Assembly: GCA_028335825.1 (NCBI GenBank)
Contig: JAIOKI010000010.1
Span: forward strand, 1 to 64,000
Direction of reading: 5' to 3'
Length of the DNA stretch: 64,000 nucleotides
Origin: Nosema muscidifuracis
Taxonomy: Eukaryota > Microsporidia > Nosematidae
A program made the translations under genes and the position numbers. Below the pieces are notes generated by a model. It made no database searches. It was not told where the DNA came from and worked only from the letters and a program-made list of their open reading frames with translations. Positions 12,339 through 24,990 of the stretch are shown in pieces (position 1 is the first letter of the stretch; each line of letters starts with the position of its first letter).

Positions 12339-13599
12339 TAAAAAAAATTTCAAATTTATATTTTTTCAAATAAATTAATTTTTTTTTTAATTTAAAATTG
12401 ACAAATAAGAAATCATAGATATGTTAGAAATAAAGGAATAAAGAATTCTTATTTTTGTATTTAAATTAAATTATTTTAAATTTAAAAACTATATGAATAT
12501 ATTTTTGAAATATTTTTTTGTAGTTAGAAAATAATAAATTTATCATAATTAATATAATATTTTATTTTTATGTAATTGTTGTGTAATTTTAATTTACAAA
12601 TAAAAATTTATCATTTAAATTAAAAATATATCAAACATTTATATATATCAGAAAAAGAGATAATAATTTTCCATGTATAATTAGAATTCTCATGATTTAA
12701 GAAATTAAATTTTATAAATTCAAGATGTTTGAATGATAATAATAAATTAAAAATTACGTATTTAAATTCTGATTTTATAATTTATAATGTGAGAGTGAGA
12801 CAATGTAGATACTCTAATAGATTATATAACAATATTGATTGATAATTTAAATACTTTATTATTGTTAGAAGAGTAGAATTTCATCTTCTATTTATAGTTG
12901 ATTATACATAGATAAATTGATTGTTTCAAAGTATTGTACTAATATTAAACATATATTGAACATAAAACAAGTAATTTCAAAAATATAATTTTGTAACTAT
13001 AATTAATATTTCACATTTCTAAAAATTACCAGCCAAAATTACAAATTCAATATTTAATAGGTATGAAGATTATGTACATAAATGTTACGTTATACCAGGA
13101 CTTAACAAAAAAAAATTGAATGATTCTTCTATAATTTGTACATAATAAAATTTTTTTATTATCATCTTACGAAAAGCCACGTGGTCATAACAAAATTTAT
13201 AAATAAAACAATATAACATAACAGGATATTTTTTGTATTTGTTTGTAATTAATTCATTAATTATGCTTCCTTTTCTTAATGCTCTAAACTTATTATGAGC
13301 TACTTACACATGAATTCTGTTGATGCAGAATTTAATCATTATTCTATATAATATAATTACTTAGTCCTAAATGTCATTTGAACTGATTTTCTGAGAATAC
13401 TTGTTATTATACCAGACTTTGTTTTTAACATACCTTTAGATCACTACTGTACAGGAACTATACATTCTTTGTTAATATTATTTATTGATTTTCCAAAACG
13501 TTAAATAAATTACCCCTTTTTATGAATTTCTATTGGATAAACAACATAAAAGAAATTAAATCTTAGACATATATTATTACATATATAGACAAAGGGGAC
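12339..13599. other. Conserved non-coding DNA inside the duplicated segment
   Basis: No gene was found. The stretch is unusually well conserved with 43480-44600, despite lacking a coding frame. The most conserved part is 13060-13620, around 'cttacgaaaagccacgtg'. This reflects either recent gene conversion or an unrecognised functional or mobile sequence. Confidence 0.5.
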
Positions 13600-16050
13600 A
13601 ATGTACCAATAGAAAAATTTATTGTCAATTCTTCAATTCATATCGTAATGCAAAAGTTAAAACTTTTAATGTTGACTTATTAATCAAGTTTTAAGTATAT
13701 ACACACTACTGATTTATTAAATTGTAAATGAAGAGCAATACTTGCTGATTCATTATTTGTATAAGCTACATTATAGGCTTGTTTATGAAACAATGGCAAG
13801 AATTATATTATTTTATACTGTAAAAGTCTCTATGTATAGATTGAAGTCTGATTGTATGCCATTTACTGGTATTTTAGATTCAGATAATTTTGATATTACT
13901 AAATTTTACTTACCAGATGACAGAAACTTCATCTTATTTGTGCATAAAAGATAGTCGTTGTTTGTGATAAACTACCTGATATTCAGAAAATCATGAACAA
14001 ATATTTATATATACGCTGAAGTTGGTAAAATACTAAAGAAAATTTTAGAATTATATGACTCTAAAGATGTTAAAAACAATTTGTACAAACTATAGATCAT
14101 GAATTTCTATAAAAGAATATCTGAAATATAAATATATCTATAGATTTCTATTCTTCGGAATAAATACTATATTGATAAAGAAGGTAACTCAAAGATTAAT
14201 AATTGATAATCCATATAGTACTAAAAATACTATATCTAGTTTTGTCTTATAGTTTAATATGATGTATAATTAAACTGTTTATTTAGTCGTTAAGAATGTA
14301 ATCTTGGTCATGAATTGATATCTGTTCTTGAGGATTAGCAATACAAAGAATGGCTATTTTTTATATGTAATGTGTTTAGATATATTATTATATGAATATT
14401 TTATAGTGTTATAAATACGATGATGACTCGACACGAGATAATTCACCATATTTAATGATCAGAAAGCATAAATATAATGACTAGAATCATTTAATTATAG
14501 ATATTTCATCTATATACAGTAAAACTATGACCAAATTAGAAATTCATCATAGTATAAGTATAAATATCTGGTATATTGTTCGAGTATAAAGAATTGACTA
14601 GAAATATTTATAAATACTTACTATCTCATGTAACAGAAATAGAAATAAAGACACTGAACTTTTTATTGAAGATTTAATCTATAATCTTTTATGATAAAAT
14701 TAAAACTATAAGAAGTAAAACAATAAAGACTTTGGTCTTAGTATTAAATTTAATATATTATATAAGAAAATTTTAAAATTTAGAACTATCTTTCATCTAA
14801 TATCCTCGTACTTATAAGAACAGTCAAAACAGGGTATGTCGCTTATCTATTTTCTATAAGAATCAAAGATTAAATGCAACAAATAAATGTGATTGAAATA
14901 GAGAGAGAGAAGATAAAACATACCTATTCTAGAAATATAAATAAATAGTAAAGTTAAGGTATAGCAGATATTGACTAATTAAATTGTTATTTATGCACTA
15001 TATATAAAGATACTTAATTGACATATTATTAAGAAATATGGTGCGAATAAAAATTCGATTTTTATTTACAGTAATATTTGTTGTGACATACATGGATTTA
15101 ACTAAGATAAAAATTTATTGTCAGTAAAGCAATTATTGACTTTTTGAATAACGATATTAAATCATTAGATTGAAGTCTAGTATTTTTATATCCATATTTA
15201 GTAAAAAGTAAAAAAAAAATTGTAGTAAAATCAGAGAATAATGATGAGAGAAGTTCGTAAGTTTTAATTTTATGGCATAAACTAATTGTAGATTATGATT
15301 TTTTACTAAGATAAAAAATAGTTCAATTTGTATTCTATTCAACTATGGATAGACTTCTTTTTATTAGATCTATGAGATAACCAAGGTAAAATACAAATGA
15401 TAGTTATAAATTGTACCTGTTTAGAAATATCTTATTTACAAGATAATTATTCAATCTAAGGTTTGAAATTTCTAAAGAATGTGATTTTCAAATTAATTGA
15501 TTCGATATTCTATCATAAGTAGACCATAAATGTTATCATTTATCAAAAAAAGATTATTTGATATTTTTAGTGAAATATAAATACACTATTACAGTCATAT
15601 AAATTTTTGAGATTCTTTGGATTATTTTTACTGTATACCTATGATTACAAAGATTTATTATTTAAGAAGTCATACAAATTATATTTTTGTTTGATTGGTT
15701 TGATAAAGAGTTTCACAATACTATAAATAAGTTAAAACAATTCAACTAATTATAGATGAATTTACCATGGATTGCAAGAAATGATAAGAAAATGTTTCTG
15801 TAACGAATAGAATGATTGATGAGCATTTAAAATTTTATAGAGTTAATAAATTTTTCAAATTTGTTATTGAAGGTATATATTGAAATTTATGTGAAAAATT
15901 TTAAAGATATGTATCAAAGAAAAGAAGTTTGATGAATAATTTATATTTTCATATTTCTTTATGATTAATTTAACCTAAGATCTATAACTTAAATAGTTTT
16001 CAGAATTGATATATCTCATTTTTATATCGATTTTGCTTCATATGATCATT
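13600..16050 (+). mobile_element. Eroded Ty3/gypsy-type retroelement fossil
   Basis: At about 13700-13970 lies the best-preserved copy of the dispersed protease-to-RT linker repeat (DSDNFDIT-like then LPDDR-like blocks). The plus strand beyond it to about 16 kb looks like decayed coding sequence with scattered higher-GC patches. It has many breaks and no recognisable LTRs. The first ~370 bp are duplicated at 44600..45006 as part of the segmental duplication, so the insertion is older than that duplication. Confidence 0.45.
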
Positions 16051-16200
16051 AAGATTTACATACATATTCAATGACCAATTATTATATAATAAAAAGACAT
16101 TATGTTAGTTAATCTTTTGAGTGATTACAATACTCAATTTTAGGCAGTATAATAATATATTTGTGAAATATACCACCAAATATAAATTGATGCAAAATAT

Positions 16201-17262
16201 TTAATTAAATATTCCAGATGATATTAAGTAGATTATCAAAGATATTATAATGATAAATGCACCAGTAAGACCGCATCCTAATTTCATTTTATTCTTCTTA
16301 TTCTTAACAGAATATAATCCTAATAAGCTTATCAATACTATTCCTGTAACTGAAACAGGTACAACAGTATTTATATCGAAATCCTTAGTTTCAGTAGAAT
16401 TTTCAACTGTAGAAATTTCTTCAATACTATGTAATCTTCTTCCATAATGAACAAGATCCTGTCTAAAAGATAAATCTTCAGGGCTTCTTATCATTAATTC
16501 AACATTCAATATTTTGCTAATTTCATTAAGTTGATTCTCAAAATCTTCGTTCTTACAATCTGATTGAATATCTCGACTTACAGCATCAGACAAACACTTC
16601 AAGTTGTTAAAACATTCGTCACGTAATTCATACGCACTGCATCTGACAGCATTTATATTAGAAGCATTATCACAAAGCTCTTCTAATTTTTTAAAAAAAA
16701 TATCCTTGGCTTTATCGACATGTTTACCTACGTCATATTTTACCAGTTTTTTGTTTATCGGTCGATAATCGTATTTATCACACCCTTCAATATACTTATC
16801 ATCTGTATAAATGTTTTCAAAATCATATAATGTACATATTCTGTAAAACGATAAATAATCATAAGAATATTTTAAGCAAATTGGATCACAATTACATAAC
16901 TTTCTAGTATAATGCTCCAAACATTTTGGTATTATACTGATTTCTCTTTTTTCAGAATCTTGAACATTTACGTTTTGTGTCATATTCTTACACATTTGTA
17001 CCTTCGAAATTATAACATCAAATTTCCAATCAATAAATTTATCTATATATTCAAAATTAGCTTTTGTACTTGGGTTAAGTAATATTTATGAAGTAGAATT
17101 TGTAGCAGCTACCTTGTTAGAAGAATTCAAATTATCAATTTCATGTGCTCCTAATCCTTCAATATTTTGATCTTCCGCTGCATCTTTATTAATTTCGTTT
17201 CGTTCTGGATTGTTAATAGCAAGATAAACTTTGTTAGTATTGTTGGTATTAGGTATCTTCAT
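16201..17262 (-). pseudogene. Family C cysteine-rich membrane protein, interrupted by one in-frame stop
   Basis: The frame 17262..16201 reads as one family C protein of about 353 codons with a single TAA at codon 59 (17088..17086). After that stop the reading continues in the same frame through a family-typical segment (FIDWKFDVIISKVQMCKN, compare FKEWRTRLL..ICKK in the gene at 53932) that lacks a new ATG until 16995. All twelve family cysteines are present after the stop, including PKCLEHYTRKLCNCDPIC, and two hydrophobic C-terminal segments end the protein. An ACACCC motif lies upstream of 17262, supporting that ATG as the original start. Alternatives are reinitiation at 16995 (264 residues), stop read-through, or a recent null allele. 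The conserved 3' part suggests the lesion is young. Confidence 0.75.
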
Positions 17263-17272
17263 TTTAAATTTT

Positions 17273-17275
17273 GGG
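17273..17275 (-). promoter_or_regulatory. CCC motif before the long family C frame
   Basis: ACACCC lies about 10 bases upstream of the ATG at 17262. It supports that codon, rather than the one at 16995, as the ancestral start. Confidence 0.45.
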
Positions 17276-17537
17276 TGTTATGTATTTATATAGTTTATTT
17301 TTAATTAATAGTATTTTAATTAAAATCTTATGATTTTAATCTAAAAGAATTGCATGAAAGTGATTTTTTAAAATATTTAAAAAATATTTTATATTGATAT
17401 TACTTTTAATTTAAAAAAGTTATAAAATTTTAATTAAAACTTCATCTTACAATACTATAAAATACACTATGATTATATAAACTAGATTTTTATCTAAATT
17501 TACTAAAATTTGTTATTTCTTTTCAGAATTACAATAG

Positions 17538-17675
17538 ATGAATGGTATCTATCATAGAAAGATCCTACTTGCAGTTCTTTCTTTACATGTGTTCTCATCT
17601 ATGATCGCAAGACATACTTTCAAGAATGTTCTTGAGAACTCTGATTTGTATATTTTTGTGGTAAGTAGTTACTAA
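17538..17675 (+). CDS. Possible small secreted peptide or first exon
   Basis: This is a 45-codon frame with unusually balanced base composition for this window. A basic start (MNGIYHRK) is followed by a hydrophobic run (ILLAVLSLHVFSSMIA), which reads as a signal peptide with a plausible cleavage after SMIA, leaving a ~21-residue tail. GTAAGT, the microsporidian 5' splice consensus, occurs at codons 42-43, with an AACTACAAAAG-like acceptor about 30 bases on. It could therefore be a first exon. It lies divergently from the interrupted family C gene. It may equally be a truncated relic of a secreted-protein gene. Confidence 0.35.
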   Translation: MNGIYHRKILLAVLSLHVFSSMIARHTFKNVLENSDLYIFVVSSY

Positions 17676-17699
17676 GTTGTAAATATAACTACAAAAGAA

Positions 17700-19960
17700 G
17701 TTATTTTGGTCTCACATTTACTTGATCTAGAATATTATTAATTATTGATTCAAGTATTTTTTATTAATCATTTTATCATAAAATCAAATTTCACTACAAT
17801 GTACTTAAATTTAATTATATAGTTCGTTTCGATTTATAAAGTAATTAATTAAATTTTTATAAATTGATCAAATTTTAAATTAATATTAAATTCAAAATAT
17901 TGTTAATAGTTCATAAATATTTAATATATGTAAAAATAAGTTTTGTGATAAATAACCTACCTAACCTAGATGAAACACAAATATGATCAATTATTTTTTA
18001 TACAAATTTATTTCAATAATGATACTATTAGTGGTTACAAGATATAAAATGTAACTCAAATTAAAAAGTTGAATAAAAGATGAGATTTTAATAAAGTACT
18101 CAGAGGAACTTTAGAAAGCTAAACTATGAACAAGAGTCATAAGAAATCTATAATAAATATTAAAAAGAAACAAACTTGTCAGAAGTGTAAATTGAAAAGA
18201 TTGATGAATAAGTAATTGACAAAAAATATTAGATCATAAATATTTTGTTTTATATATACTTAATGACGTGTTGTTCTATACTTCTCTTAAAATAATAATT
18301 TTAACATTTTTTGTTTTAAATCATATATTCCTCTTTATCTAACAATATAGTCATTATGATAATATTTTATTAAATCCTTTCTTTACAATTTTAGTATCTG
18401 TTTATATGTTATATTTTTGGCAATATTTACTTCTTAAAAATGATATTCTCTTCATATCCTTTCATAAAATTCTATCTAGACCTTCATATGCACTGCTTCT
18501 TGTAACAACTTATCATAAATATCATTCCAATGTGATACATTAGATTTTCAATCTTGTAATTTAAATTATTTTCCTGACGTTGATCATTCATTTTTTTTAA
18601 AAATAATTATTCCATTAAATTTATAACATAATTAGTAGATTTCTATATAAAATTTGTTCTTTACTTTATTATTAATAATTTTAGTCTAATTAAAATTATT
18701 CAACATTTATAATTCTTATTATAATAAAGATGGTTCTTTTTTCGAAAATATTAACTTTTCTTTTCCTCAGGTTTTTGTTGAAAATGACTAAAATAACAGG
18801 TTCAGTTAGTAGCTTATAAATTGATAAATATGTTGGATTTTTTTTGAAAGTTAATCCCAATTATTGTAAAATTTTTATTTATAAAACTTATGATACGGTT
18901 ATGTCGTATAATTTGCTTAAAAAATATTTAAGCATTTAATTTTATTGCTTCTCTTCAATCCACACAAAAGAACTTCTAAAGTAATTAGTCTTGTATTATA
19001 AGATCACCACAATTTCTTAATATCGCTTTCTTGATCAACATATTTTATATTTATTTTTTTGACTTTCCTCTTGTAGTCATTCAATATTTAAATATATTTA
19101 AGATTATTAAGGTACTACAAGAAACTAGAATTATTTTTATTAATTAGATTATAAAGTTTTGAATGAAATACTTCAACAACATTATTAGTTCTAACCAAAA
19201 AGTACATATTTTTTCTACTAAATATGGTCCTATAATATCTTTATACATATTTAATAAGCTTTCTACTTTTTCATCATAAATATTATATTAGGAAAATTCC
19301 ACTGATTTATTGTCTAGAGGAGAGTTAATAAGATTAAAGACATTATCATCATTTTCGTTAGTTTTATTAGAAAGAAAACGATAGATCATAGGAAAACTTT
19401 ATCCATTGAATCTTCATGTATAATATATACTTAATAAAAACTACTTAAAGAAAACTTAAAAATCTTCACTAAATCTAAATCTTTATTTAAGAAGGAACTT
19501 CTGCCATTTGGAAAATTTAATTCAGTAATATCAAAAATCAGGATTTAATACAAGTAAATTAAATTAAATCTATAAATAGATTCCTTTATATTATCAAATG
19601 ATACATCTTGTCATTGTATAATAATCATAAATACTACAAGGATTCCAAAATTTTAATTACATAACTCATTTCTAAAAACAAAATGTGAATCAGCAAGTAT
19701 AACTATTATAATACTCTTCATTTTATATTTCAAAATATTATTAAAAACATAGTGTGTATATAAACTCCAACTGATTTAATAATTTAATCATTAGAGTGGT
19801 TAATCTGACATTATAAGTTACATTGGAGCATTTCCAGTATCTTTCTTTATAGGTCTTAGTCATCTATAATTGAATTTAATTACTCCCAGTTTATACGAAA
19901 GAAATTCAATATATATTGATAATTTTTTTATAAAAATCTTAGGGGGTTTTGGGAAATCAC
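17700..19960 (-). mobile_element. Eroded Ty3/gypsy-type retroelement fossil
   Basis: At about 19560-19930, read on the minus strand, lies another copy of the protease-to-RT linker repeat (ILADS-like, then FDITELN-like blocks), clearly related to those at 5930 and 13700. Decayed coding-like sequence continues towards 17.7 kb. The element is heavily broken, with no recognisable LTRs and uncertain limits. Confidence 0.4.
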
Positions 19961-20319
19961 ATTATACAAATATATATACAATTTAAAGATATTTCCAAAA
20001 TCAAAAATAATTTTCAAATCTAAAATCATGATAATAATATGGTAAACAAAAATGATTTAATAAATATTCTGAATAGTTTTACTATCATCTAATTTATATC
20101 TTTAAGGAAAAATATTAAATTATGTATTGTATATTATTTATATAATACTTAATAAATATATTTTTTTATTTATGTTATTTTAATTTATTCTTAATGATTC
20201 ATTTTATTAATTAATTAATAATATATATGAGGCTGAAAAAAGACTTCTCTATCTTATTAATCTAATCATAAAATTATTTTTTAGACCCATAACATAAAAA
20301 AGACAACTTTTTAGATCCC

Positions 20320-20720
20320 ATGGATAATAATTTAGAGTACATCAAATAAAATCAAGATATAATTGAGAGATTAGAGATCTATTCTAAGCTATGGAAGATC
20401 ATTAAAAAAACATGTTAGATCTTTGGAATCAAGCAAGTAAACATCAATCTATGATGATGACTTGTATCAGATTAATGATATAGTCGTAGAAGAAGAAGTG
20501 GAGATATTTATAATAATCTTGAGATTTTAAGAATAGAAGAAATACTGATAACTTTATAAACTCATTAAAATTTACTTACTTTATTCTATCTCTATTAAGA
20601 TTATTGTTAATAGGTAAAATAAATCTAGTGAGATAGGAATAGTGATCTTAAGAATTAGAGTTTTAGGTATTATAAAGATATTAGCAGAATGAATGAATAT
20701 TCTATAACATTAAATATACT
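20320..20720 (+). pseudogene. Possible decayed small gene
   Basis: CCC directly abuts an ATG at 20320 (atcccATGGATAATAATTTAG), the typical local start context. It is followed by charged, coiled-coil-like fragments (NQDIIERLEIYSKLWKIIKK; later DDDLYQINDIVVEEEVEIF). The reading frame is interrupted several times. The family is not recognised. Confidence 0.3.
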
Positions 20721-21444
20721 TTTTTAATTCATTATTTCTATATTGTTAATATTTTTTCTGAATCGACTTACTCCTCATTATAAATATAATAATTATATAA
20801 TATTATTAAATTTTAAGGGAGTAAAATATATATCACATATATGGAAATATAAAGATGTTAAAGAAACATTATTTTTTTCTAATTTTTAACCAATAAAATA
20901 TTATTCTTACTTTTCTATATTTATAATTATAATATGGTAGTATCATTTAGATAAAAGATAGTGATTAAATTTTATCAATTAAATCATAAAGTCAGAAAAT
21001 ATAAAATTTTTATTAATTCATAAGAGATCAATCTTAGAATACTAAATAGTATTATTATAATAGATATTCATGTATGATAAGTTAATACATTTTAATTTAT
21101 ATTATTATTATCTTTTAATTTAATTTCTTTTACATGGGGTAAAATAATAAATTATTTTAAAATTTTTATTTATAAATTTCTTGATGATTAAATTAATTTA
21201 TTCCATTACGGTATAAAAAGTCTCATATTAATACTTATATATTTTAATCTTCAAACAAATATGTTTTATAATATAAGATGTATCTTAATGATAATATTCA
21301 TACTTCCATGATTTAAGTCTATAGAGATGAATTAGAATAAAAATATGGCGTAGAAATGATATTCAAAAATATAATAATTAAAAATAAATCTCTAATATTT
21401 ATCAGATAATATAAGTATAAAAATGAAATTATCTCTTTTATTTT
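20721..21444. other. AT-rich desert
   Basis: No gene or repeat was recognised. Confidence 0.5.
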
Positions 21445-21801
21445 TCAATTCAAATTATTCCTGCATTTTCTTATTTCTAAAAATATAATTAGAAATAATG
21501 AACATATAAATAATGATAATAATAGTAATAATAATAAAAGTACAAAGGTGAATATAAAAACTGAAGTCCCAAATAAATAATCATAAACTCCTGATAAAAC
21601 TAAAATAAATATTGATGACAATATGTAAAAAATTATAACATACTTTGTTATGTATTTTAAATTATTTAAAATTTCTGAATTATCATTGTCAGATCTGTAT
21701 TTACAAGTTTCTTTTATCTTTTTGTTTATTGATCCATCATCTAAATCTATTATAAGAATATCATCGAGAGAATATGATAGTAGTAAATATAATAATAGCA
21801 T
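21445..21801 (-). CDS. Small membrane protein with signal peptide (unknown)
   Basis: This 118-residue protein starts with a hydrophobic leader (MLLLYLLLSYS) followed by an acidic DDILIIDLDDGS stretch. There is a soluble loop with one cysteine (residue 33), a membrane segment at about 53-74 and a very hydrophobic Leu/Ile/Phe segment at about 79-110. A short basic tail (RKCRNNLN) follows. The ATG follows 'aatccttcta', and no CCC motif is adjacent. Low-complexity Leu runs in AT-rich DNA can arise by chance. The leader, continuous frame and basic tail after the last hydrophobic segment nevertheless favour a real gene. No family is recognised. Confidence 0.55.
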   Translation of the reverse strand: MLLLYLLLSYSLDDILIIDLDDGSINKKIKETCKYRSDNDNSEILNNLKYITKYVIIFYILSSIFILVLSGVYDYLFGTSVFIFTFVLLLLLLLLSLFICSLFLIIFLEIRKCRNNLN

Positions 21802-24479
21802 TTAGAAGGATTAAAAATTTTATTTTATATTAAATAAATTTTTTTTGATTTTATATTGATAAATTCATTTTATTTTATCAGAAGATTAATTAGAACTAAA
21901 AATTTACTTAAGATTTGTTTATATTGTAATATTTATAGTTATTGAATTTCTTCACCCTACAATTATTAATTTAACATTTAGTATGTTAATATAAATTAAA
22001 AAGCAGCAATTTAAGAAAGTTATAGAAAAATACAAGTTTTTTTACAAATAATTTTACATATTATTTACCCTCAATTAGAAATATTTAGAATATTTTTTAT
22101 CCTTACTATTAGATAAGTTAAAACTAAAATATTTAAAGATCTCTCAAATTGACAAATACAATCTTAAAGTCCTTCTTGACTAGATTATTTTGATTAAATG
22201 ACTTCTGTTATCAATTTTAAGATGTATAATTTGTATATATAAATGTATAAATATTAAGTATTATAAATTTATCTATAGTAGTCTATATTTCTATAAATTT
22301 AGAGATTATAATTTATATTTTATACTCATTGGTATTGTCTATCTATGTGATATAAATGTTTGTACAGATATTATTTCTTCTAATTCTCTTATACAATTCT
22401 AATATATAATAAACTTATACCTGAGAAAGGTCTTAAAATGTGTGTGATAGTGAAATAGTTAATGTATGAATTATAATTTCAATAAATATACTTAATTAAT
22501 TAATATTTATGAATTCGCATTTTATGTTCATATCTTGTCATTATATTAAAATGATAAATTCGCATTATTTTATTATGTTTATATGGTCACATATTTTTAT
22601 AAGTATATATTCGCATTTTATTATGTTTATATATTATTTACTATTTGAAGTATTTCTCTATTTTTATTTCATACATAAATAAATCTTCTTCTTTTTAGAC
22701 TCTTCCATTATATAATGTGATAATTTCTATCCTACATACAAATATATTCTAAATAATAAATTCTATAAAAAATAAATGTATGATGAATATCTTAAAGTAG
22801 ATAATGAATAAAAAATACTTTCATATTTTGAATAATGTAATAATAATTGATAATAATTTATCTTATTGAAGAATATAAGTAGAAGATAAGGAATATTTAT
22901 TTGTCAAAAAGTCTTATATTTTAAGGGGTAAATATAAGTATAAAGTGACATATTCTTCGTTAAGATATCATCAATAATAAATATATTTATATTTCTTAAT
23001 GTTAAATATTAGACTTTGATTAGAAAGATAAAATAGTTATTTTTTGAGATAATACCACAAAAATTCTAATGTGACAGTTGTTTATCATTAAATCGACTGC
23101 TTATTCATTAAAAGATTTAAAATAGTTAACTTTTTGAGATTATCAAAACCAAGGGTTATTTATTATTCTCTCAAGGAATTAAACATATATAAACTAGATA
23201 AGGCTAAGTTGATCTGAGTACTTTTAATTTGTTCATTATATTCTAATAATGTATGTGTCTAAATATCGAGTTTATAGAACTATATCTATTGAATTAATTC
23301 TATTTTTTATCTTGTATGAATTCTATATCACATACAGCATATCGTCTACCTAATTCTTAAATTATATCTTCATGTACTCATTTTAATTTTTTTATTATCT
23401 CAGACTTAAATCATTGGTTCATCTAATATATCTGAATATGAACTACACCTTATTGTTATGTTCTTTTGGAACATCTTATTTTTTAGGTTAGGTTTGAATA
23501 ACAAACTTATTAGTTTATATTTATTCATTTTTATATCTTTCTAATATCTAAAATACATTCATTTATAAGTGATTAATTTTCTTCATTTGTCATATGAAAC
23601 TACTTCTTCGATATTTCATCTTGGATATGTTTTGTTCTTTAACTCCAATAAGTTTGTATAATTTACACGTCTTTACATTACTTCAATATTATATTCATAT
23701 AATGACTTTAGATTGTAATACACTGTCTTCTCTCCTCGATTAACCATATTTAAATGTTAGATATAATTATCTTTTTTTGATCATGTCTTTATTTTCATTA
23801 TAATGTCTTGTTCTACTCAAAACATCACATTTTCTATTTTTGTATTTTTTCTTAATATAAGTATCTAAATTATCATATATTTTATAAATTTGATAATATT
23901 TCTTTCTCAATGATTATAGTTTTTTAGATCCTTAATTTATCATATATGTTTCTGTATTGTATTTGTCTAAAAATTATTCAAAAAACATTACTTAATGCAT
24001 TAGTTTCGAGAATAAAATCATTCATAATGTCTGTGTTTTTAGGATTAAATCAATTAGTAGTATTCATTTCAATCTAATAAAGTAAATTATGTATTTCTCT
24101 ATTTATTCATATTTTACATCTTTTTGTGTCATGTTAAGTATAGGTCAATTATAGATAAACAGTACTTTATAAATTAACTATTCTAATACACGATAAAATC
24201 TTCTTCCTTCTTCAATTTTTTTAAATTTGTCTGTGAAATTAAGATTCCATAAAACTCTACTTATTGCTTTTTAACTTCTAATCTTCTTTTTTAAGATTAA
24301 TCCTTTATCTATCAATATATTCATTATTCTCTGAAATATCACACCATTCGATTTTCAAATTTCTTTAATAATTATATTGTTTACACACTTAAATAACAGT
24401 ATATAAATCTTTATTATTATTAGCATTAATTTTCATTCATCCAATTTAATCTTGAAATTGAATGGTGTTTTATATAGAT
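21802..24479. other. AT-rich desert with a degenerate repeat
   Basis: No credible gene was found. It contains the repeat at 22511-22640. From about 23.2 kb onward the minus strand has weak coding-like character that continues into the relic at 24480-24990. Confidence 0.45.
22511..22640. repeat. Degenerate tandem repeat, about 3 units of 46-51 bp
   Basis: The core TTCGCAT(TAT)TTTATTATGTTTATAT recurs at about 22513, 22559 and 22610, with variable AT-rich spacers. The CG inside the core stands out in this AT-rich desert. Confidence 0.55.
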
Positions 24480-24990
24480 CAACATTTGTTCAATATTTCT
24501 AATTTTTCAAAATATGACTCATTTACTAAATATGATTTAGAGTAAGTCTCATGTCTCTATAAGCCTGATGTTATGATATAACTACACCCTTCCTCATACA
24601 TATAAGAATTTTATATGTTATATTTGTAACAACTTCATGAGTAAACTAGTTTTCTTTTTTTTGTATAACTTTACCATCACTTTTTGATTTTTCTAAAACA
24701 CTAATTATATCTTTTATTATGTTGAATATATCAATCCTTTATATTCTAACAATGTATTCCATCATAAAATTAACTAAGGCACATGTATCTTACTAACAGA
24801 CCCTCATGTTTATGATATTTATGTTTGAAAGTTGAACAAGACTAGAAGTTTCGTATTTATCTTCTCCTCATGTCCAACAAAAAGTTAATACTATTTCTTA
24901 CTTTATAATTAGATTACCTGTTGTAATATTCTTTGTCCACTATACACCTGCTGCTGAGCTGTTCTTCTTAATTTTTGTTTTTCTATTATA
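24480..24990 (-). pseudogene. Decayed coding trace, family uncertain
   Basis: The minus strand shows protein-like fragments (VLEKSKSDGKVIQKK, then HEVVTNITYKILICMRKG) with multiple interruptions. An ISXO2-type transposase was considered because of the spacing of the later fragments, but no catalytic motif is convincing. Confidence 0.25.

Larger units (their letters stand above)
10570..13969 (+). repeat. Segmental duplication, copy 1 (pairs with 41270..45006)
   Basis: About 3.4 kb matches 41270..45006 in the same orientation. The match covers the family B gene, 1.4 kb of its upstream DNA and the start of a retroelement fossil. Similarity starts near 'aatccaataattcatatt' (10577 and 41276) and stops abruptly after 'gtcgttgtttgtgata' (13969 and 45006). 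Non-coding parts are unusually alike, for example 'cttaacaaaaaaa', 'cttacgaaaagccacgtg' and 'ctactgtacaggaactat'. The second copy carries an extra 294 bp. Confidence 0.85.

Noticed and set aside
13742-13954. 70-codon frame as a separate gene
   Set aside because: It starts at TTG and lies within the dispersed Ty3/gypsy-type fossil repeat.
16250-16447. Plus-strand frame within the family C locus
   Set aside because: It is antisense to the conserved membrane segments of the family C protein and is a shadow frame.
24480-24990. ISXO2-type transposase
   Set aside because: Spacing of fragments was suggestive, but no DDE-type catalytic residues could be placed. It is kept only as an unassigned decayed trace.
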